A DNA stretch of 64,000 bases from Solirubrobacter deserti (GTDB lineage: Bacteria; Actinomycetota; Thermoleophilia; Solirubrobacterales; Solirubrobacteraceae). Under the pieces are notes generated by a model. It was not told the DNA's origin. It made no database searches and was given only the letters and a program-made list of their open reading frames with translations. Within the stretch, counting starts at the first letter, position 1. Each line of letters opens with the position of its first letter. Position numbers and translations under genes: made by a program. The stretch lies in contig NZ_JAPCID010000010.1 of the NCBI RefSeq assembly GCF_027587175.1, positions 1 through 64,000 of the forward strand, written 5' to 3'. Shown piece by piece: positions 35,393 through 44,080 of this stretch.

Positions 35393-37843
35393 GTGTGAAG
35401 CCCGCTTGACCTTCACGGCGTACTTCGACGGCTGCTCAGCGACCGTCGGGTTGTCGATCTCGCCCAGGCGGTCGATCAGCTTGATCCATTGCTGGGGCTT
35501 GAGGATGGCGTCGATCTGCTTCGCCGCCTTCTCGTTGGTGCCGTAGAGCGGGCGCCAGCCGACGTGGATGTGGTCGCCGTGATCGCCCATCGCGATCGTG
35601 TTGTCCGCGCCCTTGAACGTCATCAGCGAGATGATCTGGTGCGGCTTCATCGTGCCCTGCAGGTTCAGCAGGCGGGTGATCGTGAGGTCGGTGATCGAGC
35701 CCTTGCCCTGCGTGCCCGGCGTGATCGTGATGCCGTTGATGGCGGCGATGTCCATGGCGGTGCCCGTGCTGTGCTCGGACACGTTGCCGGACGCGGTCAG
35801 GTAGCCGTGGCCGCACTTGAGGCTGGAGACCGTGGGCTTGAGGCCGGAGTTGGCCAGGTACAGGAGCGTGGCCATGACGCGGCGGTCGATCGCGCCCGAG
35901 CGGATGTCGCCGCGGCCACAGCCGTAGACCTCGATCCGGTTGTCGGCGAGCACGCGGCGGATCAGGTTCTCCTTGCTCATGAGCATGATCTCGCCGATCG
36001 ACATCTCGCCCGCGTCCTTGCCGAAGAGCGCGTTCTTGCCCTTGGCGCGGTAGACCTCGGTGGACTCGAGCAGCTTCCAGCCGTCGAGGATCGGCTTCGG
36101 GTCGATGCGCGGCGCGCCGCGGCCGGCCGGGCGGATCTCGAACAGCAGGTGCGGCGCCTTCTCGTTGACCTGGCCGATGCGGCCGAGCGTCGTGCCGCCG
36201 AGGACGCGCGCGCCCTTGACCAGCGGCTTGGCGACGAAGTCCTTGGGGTTGAGGCCGAGCGGGGCGCTGTCGGAGGCGAGCTCGCCGCCGTCCTCGGCCG
36301 AGACCTGCACGTCGCCGCCGGCGGCGCGGGCGTGCTTGCGCGTCGGGTTGGCGAACAGGCGCACCTTGGCCGTCGGGGCGGCCTCGACGGTCGTGTCGGG
36401 CTCGCTCTTCGCGGGCGCCTTGGCGTCGGCCTTGGACTCGTGCTCGAACGTCGTGCGGCGCTTGGCGTCCTCGCCCTCGTCCTTCTTGGCCGTGCGCTTC
36501 TTGGGCGACGGGTAGGTCGCGGCGACCGTCTTGAGGTGGCCGTACGTGTACGTGTTGCCGTAGACGTCCTGCACGATCACGTACTTGCCGAGGCGCTCGC
36601 TGGACCCGATCTTGAGGACCTTGCCGTCGTTGACGGCGATCACGGGCGAGCCGGCCTTGGCGAAGATCTCGATGTTGCGGCGCGTCTCGTCGGACTCGAC
36701 GGTGACGGCGGCGTTGGAGCCCTTGACGTGGCTGTCGGCCTCCTTGAGCGCGCCGGCGTAGGTCGCCTTGGCGCGAACCGGGAAGCGGCCCTGCGTGAGG
36801 CCGGTGAGCGAGCCGACGAGGTCGCCGGGGATGCCGCCGATGACCTGGGCGCGCATCAGCACGCTGTCGACGTACCAGTCGGCGTGGTTGTAGGCGAAAA
36901 CGGCCTTGCGGATGTCGGTCTCGGCACCGGCGGCCTTCAGGTAGCGCGCGGCGGCGAAGATCGCGTCGACCGGGTTGAACGGGTCCTTGACGCCGTCGCG
37001 GTTGGCATCGACGCCGTACGCCTTCCAGGTCGCGGGCATGAACTGCATCCAGCCCAGCGCGCCGGCGCTGGAGACGTTGAGGTTGCGGCCGTAGTCGGTC
37101 TCGATCTCGTTGATGCCGGCCAGGATCTCCCAGCGGATGCCGTACTGCATGCCGGCGGCCTGGTAGATCGGGAGCAGGAACGGAGGAATCCGGAACTTGT
37201 CGATGAAGAAGTTCGGCACGCCGATCTTGGCCGGGCCGGGCGTCGCGAGCGAGAAGCTCGGGTTCGACGGAGCGGGCGAGCCGTTGTCGTTGGTCAGACG
37301 CGGCGTCGGCGCGGCGGACGAGACCGTGTGGGCGTGACCGGCGTGATCACCGTCGTCGGCCTTGACACAGCCTGAAGCTGAGGTCGAGGTCGACTTCTTG
37401 GTGTTGGCCTCGCACGCGCGAGCCTGGCCGTTCTTCGCGCTCGAGCGGTTGGCGTCCTTCTTGGACCGCTTCTTGCGCTCCTCCGGCGTGGCCGTGGCGG
37501 TGGCGGTCTCGGTCGCGGCCGGGGCGGTGGGCGCGGCGGTCTGGGTCTCGGTCGCGGTCGGCGCAGGGGTCTGCGTCGTCTCGGGCGTGGGCGTCTCGGT
37601 GGCGGCGGGGGTCTCCGTGGGGACCTCGGTCGGGGCCTCCGTCGGCGCCGGGGTGCTCTCCTCGACGGTCGGCGCCTCGGTGGGCGCCTCTGTGGCGGTC
37701 GGCGTGACGACCGTCTCCACCATCGTCGCCACGGGCGAGGCCGTGGCGGTCGGCGTAGGATCGTCCGCGTTCGCGGGCATGCCGAGTAGGGCCGCGACGG
37801 CGGCGGCGCTGACGAGAGCGGTGGAGAGGATTCGACGGGTCAC
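35390..37843 (-). CDS. secreted multidomain wall hydrolase: lytic transglycosylase + degenerate M23 + M15-like peptidase
   Basis: 817 residues from GTG 37843, which has GAGGGG upstream. Signal peptide (about 1-27), a 100-residue Thr/Pro/Ala linker, a Lys-rich stretch, then a lytic transglycosylase domain (about 215-330; catalytic Glu in GINEIETDYG, GWMQFMPATW, ARYLKAAG). Next is an M23/LysM-like beta domain (about 380-620; VIAVNDGKVLKIG, TYTYGHLKTV, LLFEIRP). The usual HxGxD zinc site is missing. Last is an M15-like region with SEHSTGTAMDI and GDHIHVGW. It should cut glycan and peptide parts of peptidoglycan outside the cell. Confidence 0.85.
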   Translation of the reverse strand: MTRRILSTALVSAAAVAALLGMPANADDPTPTATASPVATMVETVVTPTATEAPTEAPTVEESTPAPTEAPTEVPTETPAATETPTPETTQTPAPTATETQTAAPTAPAATETATATATPEERKKRSKKDANRSSAKNGQARACEANTKKSTSTSASGCVKADDGDHAGHAHTVSSAAPTPRLTNDNGSPAPSNPSFSLATPGPAKIGVPNFFIDKFRIPPFLLPIYQAAGMQYGIRWEILAGINEIETDYGRNLNVSSAGALGWMQFMPATWKAYGVDANRDGVKDPFNPVDAIFAAARYLKAAGAETDIRKAVFAYNHADWYVDSVLMRAQVIGGIPGDLVGSLTGLTQGRFPVRAKATYAGALKEADSHVKGSNAAVTVESDETRRNIEIFAKAGSPVIAVNDGKVLKIGSSERLGKYVIVQDVYGNTYTYGHLKTVAATYPSPKKRTAKKDEGEDAKRRTTFEHESKADAKAPAKSEPDTTVEAAPTAKVRLFANPTRKHARAAGGDVQVSAEDGGELASDSAPLGLNPKDFVAKPLVKGARVLGGTTLGRIGQVNEKAPHLLFEIRPAGRGAPRIDPKPILDGWKLLESTEVYRAKGKNALFGKDAGEMSIGEIMLMSKENLIRRVLADNRIEVYGCGRGDIRSGAIDRRVMATLLYLANSGLKPTVSSLKCGHGYLTASGNVSEHSTGTAMDIAAINGITITPGTQGKGSITDLTITRLLNLQGTMKPHQIISLMTFKGADNTIAMGDHGDHIHVGWRPLYGTNEKAAKQIDAILKPQQWIKLIDRLGEIDNPTVAEQPSKYAVKVKRASH

Positions 37844-37940
37844 CTTGCCCCTCGGTGTCGGCAGCGTGGCTTTCGCGCTTGAATCCTGGGGGTAGGGTTC
37901 AGACCCGAACCGAGCGCTTCTTACCCTCGAGTAGAGCCTT

Positions 37941-38465
37941 ATGCTTGACGCCGCCGCACTCGACATCCACCTCGCCGGCCCCGACGACGCCGCCGCGCTC
38001 GCCGAGACCACGCGGCTCGGCTTCGAGTCGTACTTCGAGTGGGCTCCGGCGGGCTGGCAGCCGCCGCCACGCTCGCTCGAGATCCGCGCGATCCGGGAAC
38101 GGCTGAAGGCGCCGACCACCTGGTGCGCCATGGCGGTCGACGGCGGTGGCGAGCCGGCCGGGCACGTCGGCGTCGTCTGCGCCACGGAGCGAGACCGCCC
38201 GCACGCGGTCATCCCCGGCCTCGCGCATCTGTGGATGCTGTTCGTGCGCCCGCCGTGGTGGGGCACCGGGCTCGCGGCGCGGCTGCACGCGCTCGGGCTC
38301 GCGGAGGCCGCGCGCCAGGGCTACACGGCGATCCGGCTCTACACGCCGCACGGCGCGGCGCGGGCGCGGGCGTTCTACGCCCGCGAGGGCTGGGTGCAGG
38401 AGGGCCAGTCGTTCCTGGAGCCGCTGCTCGGGCTCGACCTCGTGAAGTACCGTCGGCCGCTGTGA
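37941..38465 (+). CDS. GNAT-family N-acetyltransferase
   Basis: 174 residues, single GNAT fold: LAGPDDAAALAETTRLGF at the start, HLWMLFVRPPWWGTGLAARLHALGL containing the acetyl-CoA loop (here PPWWGTG, a variant of R/QxxGxG/A), and IRLYTPHGAARARAFYAREGW at the end. The substrate is unknown. Its TGA overlaps the GTG of the FUSC-like membrane gene, so the two are coupled. Confidence 0.9.
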   Translation: MLDAAALDIHLAGPDDAAALAETTRLGFESYFEWAPAGWQPPPRSLEIRAIRERLKAPTTWCAMAVDGGGEPAGHVGVVCATERDRPHAVIPGLAHLWMLFVRPPWWGTGLAARLHALGLAEAARQGYTAIRLYTPHGAARARAFYAREGWVQEGQSFLEPLLGLDLVKYRRPL

Positions 38466-39574
38466 TCCCCGAGGGCCTGTTCGAGGACGCGGCGAGCCGC
38501 TCCCGCGTGTCGATGGCGACGCGCTGGGAACGCGTGAAGGCGGGCTGGCGGTCGCCGCTGCAGGCGGGGATCGCGGTCGCGCTGGCGTGGGCGCTCGCCA
38601 AGTGGCTGTGGGGCCACGACGCGCCGTTCTTCGCGCCGGTCGCGGCGATCATCGCGATCGGGCAGAACTACTACGAGCGCGGGCGGCGCGCGCGCGAGCT
38701 CGTGTTCGCGGTCACGCTCGGGGTCCTGATCGCCGACCTGCTCGCCTATGAGCTCGGCACGGGCATCGGGCAGCTCGCGCTGGCGGTGACGATCGCGGTC
38801 GCCCTGGGCATGTTCTTCGGGACGAGCGCGCTGTTCGTCAACCAGGTTGCGATCTCCGCCGCGCTCGTGTTCACGATCACGCCGCCGAGCGGCGGCGTGT
38901 CGCTCGCGCGCACGCTCGACGCGCTGACGGGCGGCGTGGTCGCCCTGGTCGTGGCGGCAGTCGTGCTGCCCACGGACCCGATCCGGGTGCTGCGCGGCGC
39001 GGCGCGGCCCGTGCTGGACGAGCTGACCGCGACGCTGCGCGACATCGCGCAGGCGCTGCGGCAGCGCTCGGCGGAAGCGGCGGAGGCGGCGCTGGTGCGG
39101 GCGCGCGGGATCGACGAGTTCGGCGAGCGCTTCTTCGCCGCCACCGACGAGGGCCGCTCGACCGCCCGCATCTCGCCCGTCCGGCGGCACCAGCGGGACA
39201 CGGTCGAGTTCTATGCGGAGGCGGCGGCGCGGATCGACCTCGCGGTGCGCAACGTGCGCGTGCTCGCACGCGGCTCGATGCGCGCGCTCGCGCTGGACGA
39301 GAACGTGCCGCCCGAGGTGGCGGACGCGCTCGAGGACCTCGGAGCGGCGGTGGAGGCGCTGGCGGCCGCGCTGGAGAGCGGCGAGGGCTTCGACGTCGTC
39401 CGCGAGCCCGCACTGCGCGCCGCCGCGACCGCCACGCACGTGCTCGAGGGCACGACGAACCTGTCCGTGAGCGTGATCGTGGGGCAGATCCGCTCCACCG
39501 CCACCGACCTGCTGACCGGGATCGGGCTCACCTACGAGGAGGCGACGGGCGCGGTGCGCGCGGCCAGCGCGTAG
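38462..39574 (+). CDS. FUSC-family / aromatic acid exporter-like membrane protein
   Basis: 370 residues from GTG 38462 (GTGA with the GNAT gene). Six hydrophobic segments in about 25-170 (LQAGIAVALAWALAKWLW, FFAPVAAIIAIGQNYYERGRRA, and so on) match the FUSC/ArAE_2 half. The cytoplasmic C-terminal 200 residues are helical (LDELTATLRDIAQALRQRS, DTVEFYAEAAARIDLAVRNVRVLARG). Relatives export aromatic acids or are of unknown function. The last 43 nt overlap the opposing methyltransferase gene. Confidence 0.85.
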   Translation: MIPEGLFEDAASRSRVSMATRWERVKAGWRSPLQAGIAVALAWALAKWLWGHDAPFFAPVAAIIAIGQNYYERGRRARELVFAVTLGVLIADLLAYELGTGIGQLALAVTIAVALGMFFGTSALFVNQVAISAALVFTITPPSGGVSLARTLDALTGGVVALVVAAVVLPTDPIRVLRGAARPVLDELTATLRDIAQALRQRSAEAAEAALVRARGIDEFGERFFAATDEGRSTARISPVRRHQRDTVEFYAEAAARIDLAVRNVRVLARGSMRALALDENVPPEVADALEDLGAAVEALAAALESGEGFDVVREPALRAAATATHVLEGTTNLSVSVIVGQIRSTATDLLTGIGLTYEEATGAVRAASA

Positions 39575-40323
39575 CTGCGGCCGACGACGATCCACGCGCG
39601 GGCGGTGAGGGTGAACGGCTCATCGCCCACGGCCAGGCGGGTGCGGAACTCCTGCTTGAGACGTGCGCGCCGCTCCTCGTCCAGCGCGACGGTGAAGGCG
39701 CCGGACGGCGCGACGCCCGATTCAAGCGGCGCCCACAGGTCCTCGAAGCCGCTGTAGCTCGCCTGCACGGTGGTCTCCGTGACACGCACGTCGTCGAGGG
39801 CGCCGCGCCACAGCCCGGCGAGCTCGTCCGGGCTGCAGTAGGGCATCTGGCTCTCGTCGCCGGCGTCCGGGTCGACCGTACGAGCGGCGTCCCAGAACCG
39901 GCGCAGGATCGTCATGCCGTCGCGGTAGTCCCACACCGCCGCGGCCACGGTACCGCGGCTCACGCGGGCCATCTCGCGCACGCCGGCGGGCGCGTCGCGC
40001 ATGAAGTTCACGACCAGCTGGGCGAGCACCGCGTCGAACGCGTCGTCCTGGAACGGGAGCTGTTCGGCCGCGCCCTGGTGCACGTCCGCGGCGGGGTTGC
40101 GCTCGGCGCAGGCGCTCACGAACGGCTCGGACGGGTCGATCGCCGTGACCTGTGCGCCGTGGTGGAGGAGGGCGGCGGTCAGCGCGCCCGGGCCGCAACC
40201 CACGTCGAGGACGTGCTCGCCGGCACGAACTCCGGCTGCCTCGATCAGGCGCTGCGCGAGCGCCGGGCCGTAACGTCCGATGTGGCGGTCGTAGTGGCCG
40301 GCGGCGATCGCGAAGAAGCTCAT
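39532..40323 (-). CDS. class I SAM-dependent methyltransferase
   Basis: 263 residues: motif I LDVGCGPGALTAALL, motif II AIDPSE, then AEQLPFQDDAFDAVLAQLVVNFM, the pattern of UbiE/Methyltransf_11 enzymes acting on small molecules. A C-terminal beta-strand module (about 215-263) ends the fold. The ATG overlaps the stop of the upstream beta-propeller gene (ATGA). The substrate is unknown. Confidence 0.9.
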   Translation of the reverse strand: MSFFAIAAGHYDRHIGRYGPALAQRLIEAAGVRAGEHVLDVGCGPGALTAALLHHGAQVTAIDPSEPFVSACAERNPAADVHQGAAEQLPFQDDAFDAVLAQLVVNFMRDAPAGVREMARVSRGTVAAAVWDYRDGMTILRRFWDAARTVDPDAGDESQMPYCSPDELAGLWRGALDDVRVTETTVQASYSGFEDLWAPLESGVAPSGAFTVALDEERRARLKQEFRTRLAVGDEPFTLTARAWIVVGRSYALAARTAPVASS

Positions 40324-41114
40324 TGGCCGATGCGCTCGAGGTAGCCGGCCTCGCAGGCTACCCACAGCGCGCCGTCCGCGCCGACCGCCATGCCGTGCGG
40401 CTCGGCGCCCGGGTCCAGCGGGATCTCGGCGTAGTCGCCGTCATCGGAGACGTGCGCGATCGCGTGCGCGCCCCACAGGCTCACCCAGACGCCGTCGGCC
40501 TGTGCGGGGATGACGGCGTGCGGCTTGGCGCCTTCGGCCAGCGGGAGCTCCTGCACGACGTCGTCGACGCCGACCCGGCCGAGCTGGTTCGCGAGCAGCT
40601 CGGTGAACCAGACGGCGTCGTGGGTGCCGCAGATGCCGACCGGGCCGGCGTCGCGGGTGGGCAGCTCGCGGACGGTCATCGCGCCGTCGGGCGTGATGCG
40701 GCCGACGGCGCTCGTCGCGTTGAGCGTGAACCACAGCGCGCCGTCGGGGCCGGCGGCGATCATCGCGGGCGTGGAGGGCGCGCCGAACCACGCGAACTTG
40801 CCGTTGAAGCGGCCGATCGTGTTCTCGGCGGTGAACCAGACGGCGTTGTCGGGGCCCTCGACGATCCCGTAGGGCGAACCGACCACCTTCGTGGTCGTGA
40901 CGAGGCCGTCGGGCGTGATGCGGCCGACGCCGCCGGCGAACGTGAACCAGCCGCGCGGCGTGATCTGCATCGGCTTCTTGCCCGCGCGGTGGCGGGTGAC
41001 CTCGCCGTCGGTGGTGACCCGTGCGATCTCGCCGGCCTCGGTGAGCGTGACCCACAGGGCGCCGTCCGGGCTGGCCGCGACCCCGTACGGGCCGCCGTCG
41101 AGCGCTACCCGCAT
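40320..41114 (-). CDS. Vgb-like (virginiamycin B lyase-type) beta-propeller protein
   Basis: 264 residues forming about six repeats with the pattern GPDGALWFT / GRITPDG (for example SPDGALWVTLTEAGEIARVTTDG and GPDGALWFTLNATSAVGRITPDG). This is the six- or seven-bladed propeller of Vgb. True virginiamycin B lyase linearises streptogramin B using conserved His and Glu residues; a candidate His is in EPHGMAVGADG. The many environmental homologues are mostly not resistance enzymes. It overlaps the helicase stop by 10 nt and the methyltransferase start by 4. Confidence 0.85.
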   Translation of the reverse strand: MRVALDGGPYGVAASPDGALWVTLTEAGEIARVTTDGEVTRHRAGKKPMQITPRGWFTFAGGVGRITPDGLVTTTKVVGSPYGIVEGPDNAVWFTAENTIGRFNGKFAWFGAPSTPAMIAAGPDGALWFTLNATSAVGRITPDGAMTVRELPTRDAGPVGICGTHDAVWFTELLANQLGRVGVDDVVQELPLAEGAKPHAVIPAQADGVWVSLWGAHAIAHVSDDGDYAEIPLDPGAEPHGMAVGADGALWVACEAGYLERIGQ

Positions 41115-43642
41115 GCGAAGGACTGGGTCCGGATCACGGGCTCGCCGGCCGCGTCGGACGCGTCGAGGTCCACGGTGGCGACGATCGCCCAGTCGTGGTT
41201 GCCCTCGGGGTCGTTGATGATCTGGCGCACGGTCCAGAGCCGCGGGTTCGACGTGTCGACGATGAACAGCTCGGGGCTGCGGGCGTTCGGGCCGGCGTCG
41301 AGCTCCTCGTGCTCGTCCCAGTAGGCGCCGAGCGCCTCCTCCCAGTCGTTGGCCTTCATCGGCGGGCGCTCGCCGCCTTCGAGCGCGGCGAGGCGCTGGA
41401 AGTGGTCGCGGGACGCGAGCTGGACCTTCTGGAACATCGCGTTGCGCACCATCACGCGGAACGCGCGCGCGTTGGCACTGATCGGGCGCACCGGCGCGAG
41501 CTCCTCGCCGGCCGCGACGGCCTCGGCGGCGCGCTGCACGGACTCGGGGTCGGTCAGCGCCTCCCACTCGTCCAGCAGGGACGAGTCGGTCTGGCGGATC
41601 ATCTCGCCGAGCCATTCGACGATGTCGTCCAGCTCATCGGTCTTGTGGCGGTCGGGGACCGTCTGTCTGAGTGCGCGGTAGGTGTCGCTCAGGTAGCGCA
41701 GGACGGCGCCCTCGGAGCGCATCACGCCGTAGTGCGCGATGAACTCGCTGAACGTCATGCCGTTCTCGTACAGGTCGCGCACGACCGACTTGGGGGACAG
41801 GTCCTCCTCGGACACCCACGGGTGCGTCTCGCGGTACTGCGCCAGCGCGTGGAACAGCGGCTCCTCGAGCGGCTTGGGGTAGGTGACCTCCTCCAGCAGC
41901 TCCATGCGCTCCTCGTACTCGATGCCTTCGGCCTTCATCTGCTGGACGGCCTCGCCGCGGGCCATCTTCGACTGCGCCATGAGGACCGGGAACGGGTCGT
42001 CGAGGATCGCCTCGACGACGGAGAGCACGTCCAGCGTGAACGTCTCCGAGTACGGGTCGATCTGGTCGAAGGCGGCGAGCGCGAACGAGGCGAGCGGCTG
42101 GTTGAGCGCGAAGTCCTGTTGCAGGGCGGGCGCGAGCTCGAGCGTGCGGCCGTCCTCGTCGGGCGGGTCCAGGCGCTCGAGCACGCCCGACGCCAGCAGC
42201 TCCTCCTTGAGCGACTCCGCCTGGTTGAGCAACCGGTCCTTGCCGCGTGCGTCCTCGTGGCTGTCCTCGATCAGGTTGCGCAGCAGCTCGTCGGAATCGC
42301 CGCGCTGGTTGATCACGTTGAGGATCACGGCATGGTTGACGCGCATGCGGGAGACGAGGCTCTCCGGCGTGGCGTGGCGGAGCCGCTCGAACGTCTCCTC
42401 GGTCCAGCTGACCGCGCCCTCGGGCGCCTTGACCTTCTGCACGCGCTTCTTCTTGACGGGGTCGTCGCCGGCCTTCGCGAGCCGGCGCGCGTTCTCGATC
42501 GTGTGCTCTGGTGCTTGGACCACGACGTACCCGGACGTGTCGAAGCCCGCCCGGCCGGCGCGGCCCGCGATCTGGTGGAACTCGCGCGCCTTCAGGATGC
42601 GGTGGTTGGTGCCGTCGAACTTGGCCAGGCCCGTGAAGACGACCGTGCGGATCGGGACGTTGATGCCGACGCCGAGCGTGTCCGTGCCCGCGACGACCTT
42701 CAGCAGGCCGGTCTGCGCGAGCTGCTCGACGAGCCGCCGGTAGCGGGGCAGCATGCCGGCGTGGTGGACGCCGATCCCGGCGCGGACCAGGCGGGACAGC
42801 GTCTTGCCGAAACCGGCGGTGAAGCGGAAGGCGCCGATGGCCTCGGCGATCTGGTCGCGCTCCTCGCGCGTGCAGAGCTTCGCCGACAGCAGGGACTGCG
42901 CGCGTTCCAGGGCGGAGGCCTGCGTGAAGTGCACGACGTAGACCGGCGCCTGGTCGGCCTTGACGAGGTCCTCGAGCAGCTCGTGCAGCGGCTCGAGCGA
43001 CCACGTGAAGTGGAGCGGGACGGGCCGCTCGGCGGTGTCGACCAGCGCGGTCTCGCGGTTCGTGCGGCGCGTGAGGTCCTCGCGCAGGTCGCTCACGTCG
43101 CCGAGCGTCGCGCTCATCAGCAGGAACTGCGCCTGCGGGAGCGTGAGCAGCGGCACCTGCCACGCCCAGCCGCGCTGCGGCTCGGCGTAGAAGTGGAACT
43201 CGTCCATCACGACCTGGCCGATGTCCGCGTCCGGGCCCTCGCGCAGCGCGATGTTCGCGAGCACCTCGGCCGTGCAGCAGATGATCGGCGCGCGCGGGTT
43301 CACCGACGCGTCGCCCGTGAGCATGCCCACGTTCTCGGCGCCGAAGATCGCGCACAGCGCGAAGAACTTCTCGGACACGAGCGCCTTGATCGGCGCCGTG
43401 TAGTACGTGATCTCGTCCGCCGCCATGGCCGCGAAGTGCGCCGCGATCGCCACCATCGACTTCCCGCTGCCGGTCGGCGTGGCGAGCACCACGTTGTTGC
43501 CGCTGAAGAGCTCGATCGCGGCCTCTTCCTGGTGCGGATAGAGGGTGAGCCCCTGCTCCTCGCTCCACGCCATGAACGCCTCGTACAGGGCGTCAGGGTC
43601 GTTGTCGCGCGGAAGGGCGTCGACGAGGCCGCCGGCGGTCAT
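41105..43642 (-). CDS. Ski2-like DExH-box helicase with DUF3516-type C-terminus
   Basis: 845 residues. Helicase domain 1 has Walker A ATPTGSGKS near residue 58, DEFH as the DExH box and LLMSATLGDV; domain 2 has HHAGMLPRYRR, GTDTLGVGINVPIRTVVFTG and HQIAGRAGRAGFD. The long C-terminal half (about 450-845) is the DUF3516 region found in actinobacterial Ski2-like enzymes. Likely an RNA helicase in RNA decay or ribosome work, cytoplasmic. CATACT ends 7 nt before the ATG. It is followed by the Vgb-like and methyltransferase genes in one run. Confidence 0.93.
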   Translation of the reverse strand: MTAGGLVDALPRDNDPDALYEAFMAWSEEQGLTLYPHQEEAAIELFSGNNVVLATPTGSGKSMVAIAAHFAAMAADEITYYTAPIKALVSEKFFALCAIFGAENVGMLTGDASVNPRAPIICCTAEVLANIALREGPDADIGQVVMDEFHFYAEPQRGWAWQVPLLTLPQAQFLLMSATLGDVSDLREDLTRRTNRETALVDTAERPVPLHFTWSLEPLHELLEDLVKADQAPVYVVHFTQASALERAQSLLSAKLCTREERDQIAEAIGAFRFTAGFGKTLSRLVRAGIGVHHAGMLPRYRRLVEQLAQTGLLKVVAGTDTLGVGINVPIRTVVFTGLAKFDGTNHRILKAREFHQIAGRAGRAGFDTSGYVVVQAPEHTIENARRLAKAGDDPVKKKRVQKVKAPEGAVSWTEETFERLRHATPESLVSRMRVNHAVILNVINQRGDSDELLRNLIEDSHEDARGKDRLLNQAESLKEELLASGVLERLDPPDEDGRTLELAPALQQDFALNQPLASFALAAFDQIDPYSETFTLDVLSVVEAILDDPFPVLMAQSKMARGEAVQQMKAEGIEYEERMELLEEVTYPKPLEEPLFHALAQYRETHPWVSEEDLSPKSVVRDLYENGMTFSEFIAHYGVMRSEGAVLRYLSDTYRALRQTVPDRHKTDELDDIVEWLGEMIRQTDSSLLDEWEALTDPESVQRAAEAVAAGEELAPVRPISANARAFRVMVRNAMFQKVQLASRDHFQRLAALEGGERPPMKANDWEEALGAYWDEHEELDAGPNARSPELFIVDTSNPRLWTVRQIINDPEGNHDWAIVATVDLDASDAAGEPVIRTQSFACG

Positions 43643-43699
43643 GCCGTCCAGTATGGAAGGGCCGCGCCGCGCGCCGTCAGTTGACCACCCATACGGTGG

Positions 43700-44050
43700 T
43701 CAAGTGACCGATGGCGGCGCCGCGCGCTTGCGCGCGAGCGGTCGGGCGCGCTCGGCCAGCCCGAACAGGACCCGTTGGGCGTGCTCGTCGGGAAGCGCGT
43801 CCAGTGACTCCAGCGCGCCCGCCAGCTCGGCCAGCTGCAGATCCGGCGTCTCCAGGGCCAACCGTCCCGCCCAGCGCACCGCCGCGGCGTCGAAGCGCTC
43901 CTCGGCTTCGCGCTCGATGACCATCAGGATGCCGAGGGCGTCGCGCAGCGTGATGTAGCCGAGCTCGGCGGCGGTGACGTGGATGATCGCGAGGTTGCCC
44001 GCCTGGATGGCGCGGCGCAGGCGGGTGTGAGCGGAGCCGTCGCTGGTCAT
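43700..44050 (-). CDS. small conserved-looking protein behind a LexA box, function unknown
   Basis: 116 residues, all-helical, no signal or membrane segment. A Leu/Ala-rich N-terminal helix (TRLRRAIQAGNLAIIHVTAAELG) is followed by LRDALGILMVIEREAEERFDAAAVRWAGRLAL and a second helical hairpin, then a basic tail. I recognise the layout as a small protein seen often in this bacterial group, but with no known function. Its start codon lies 1 nt from a perfect SOS box (44052-44065), so it should be induced by DNA damage. A GTG at 44068 would add six residues but put the box inside the gene. Confidence 0.7.
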   Translation of the reverse strand: MTSDGSAHTRLRRAIQAGNLAIIHVTAAELGYITLRDALGILMVIEREAEERFDAAAVRWAGRLALETPDLQLAELAGALESLDALPDEHAQRVLFGLAERARPLARKRAAPPSVT

Positions 44051-44051
44051 G

Positions 44052-44065
44052 CGAACGTATGTTCG
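44052..44065. promoter_or_regulatory. LexA (SOS) box
   Basis: CGAACGTATGTTCG matches the Gram-positive LexA consensus CGAAC-R-N-R-Y-GTTCG at every position. It sits 1 nt before the start codon of the 116-residue gene, overlapping where RNA polymerase must bind. The only other gene close enough to be controlled is this one; the upstream methyltransferase ends at 44081 reading in the same direction. Confidence 0.75.
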
Positions 44066-44080
44066 CACGGCGGGCGGACG

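Noticed and set aside
35489-37375. A 628-residue plus-strand open frame opposite the wall hydrolase
   Set aside because: Composition is Arg/Asp/Gly/Val repeats typical of antisense frames, and the minus strand holds a recognisable three-domain protein.
40320-41114. Calling the beta-propeller gene a virginiamycin resistance gene
   Set aside because: Vgb-like propellers are common in soil bacteria and most are not streptogramin lyases; the catalytic residues cannot be confirmed by eye.
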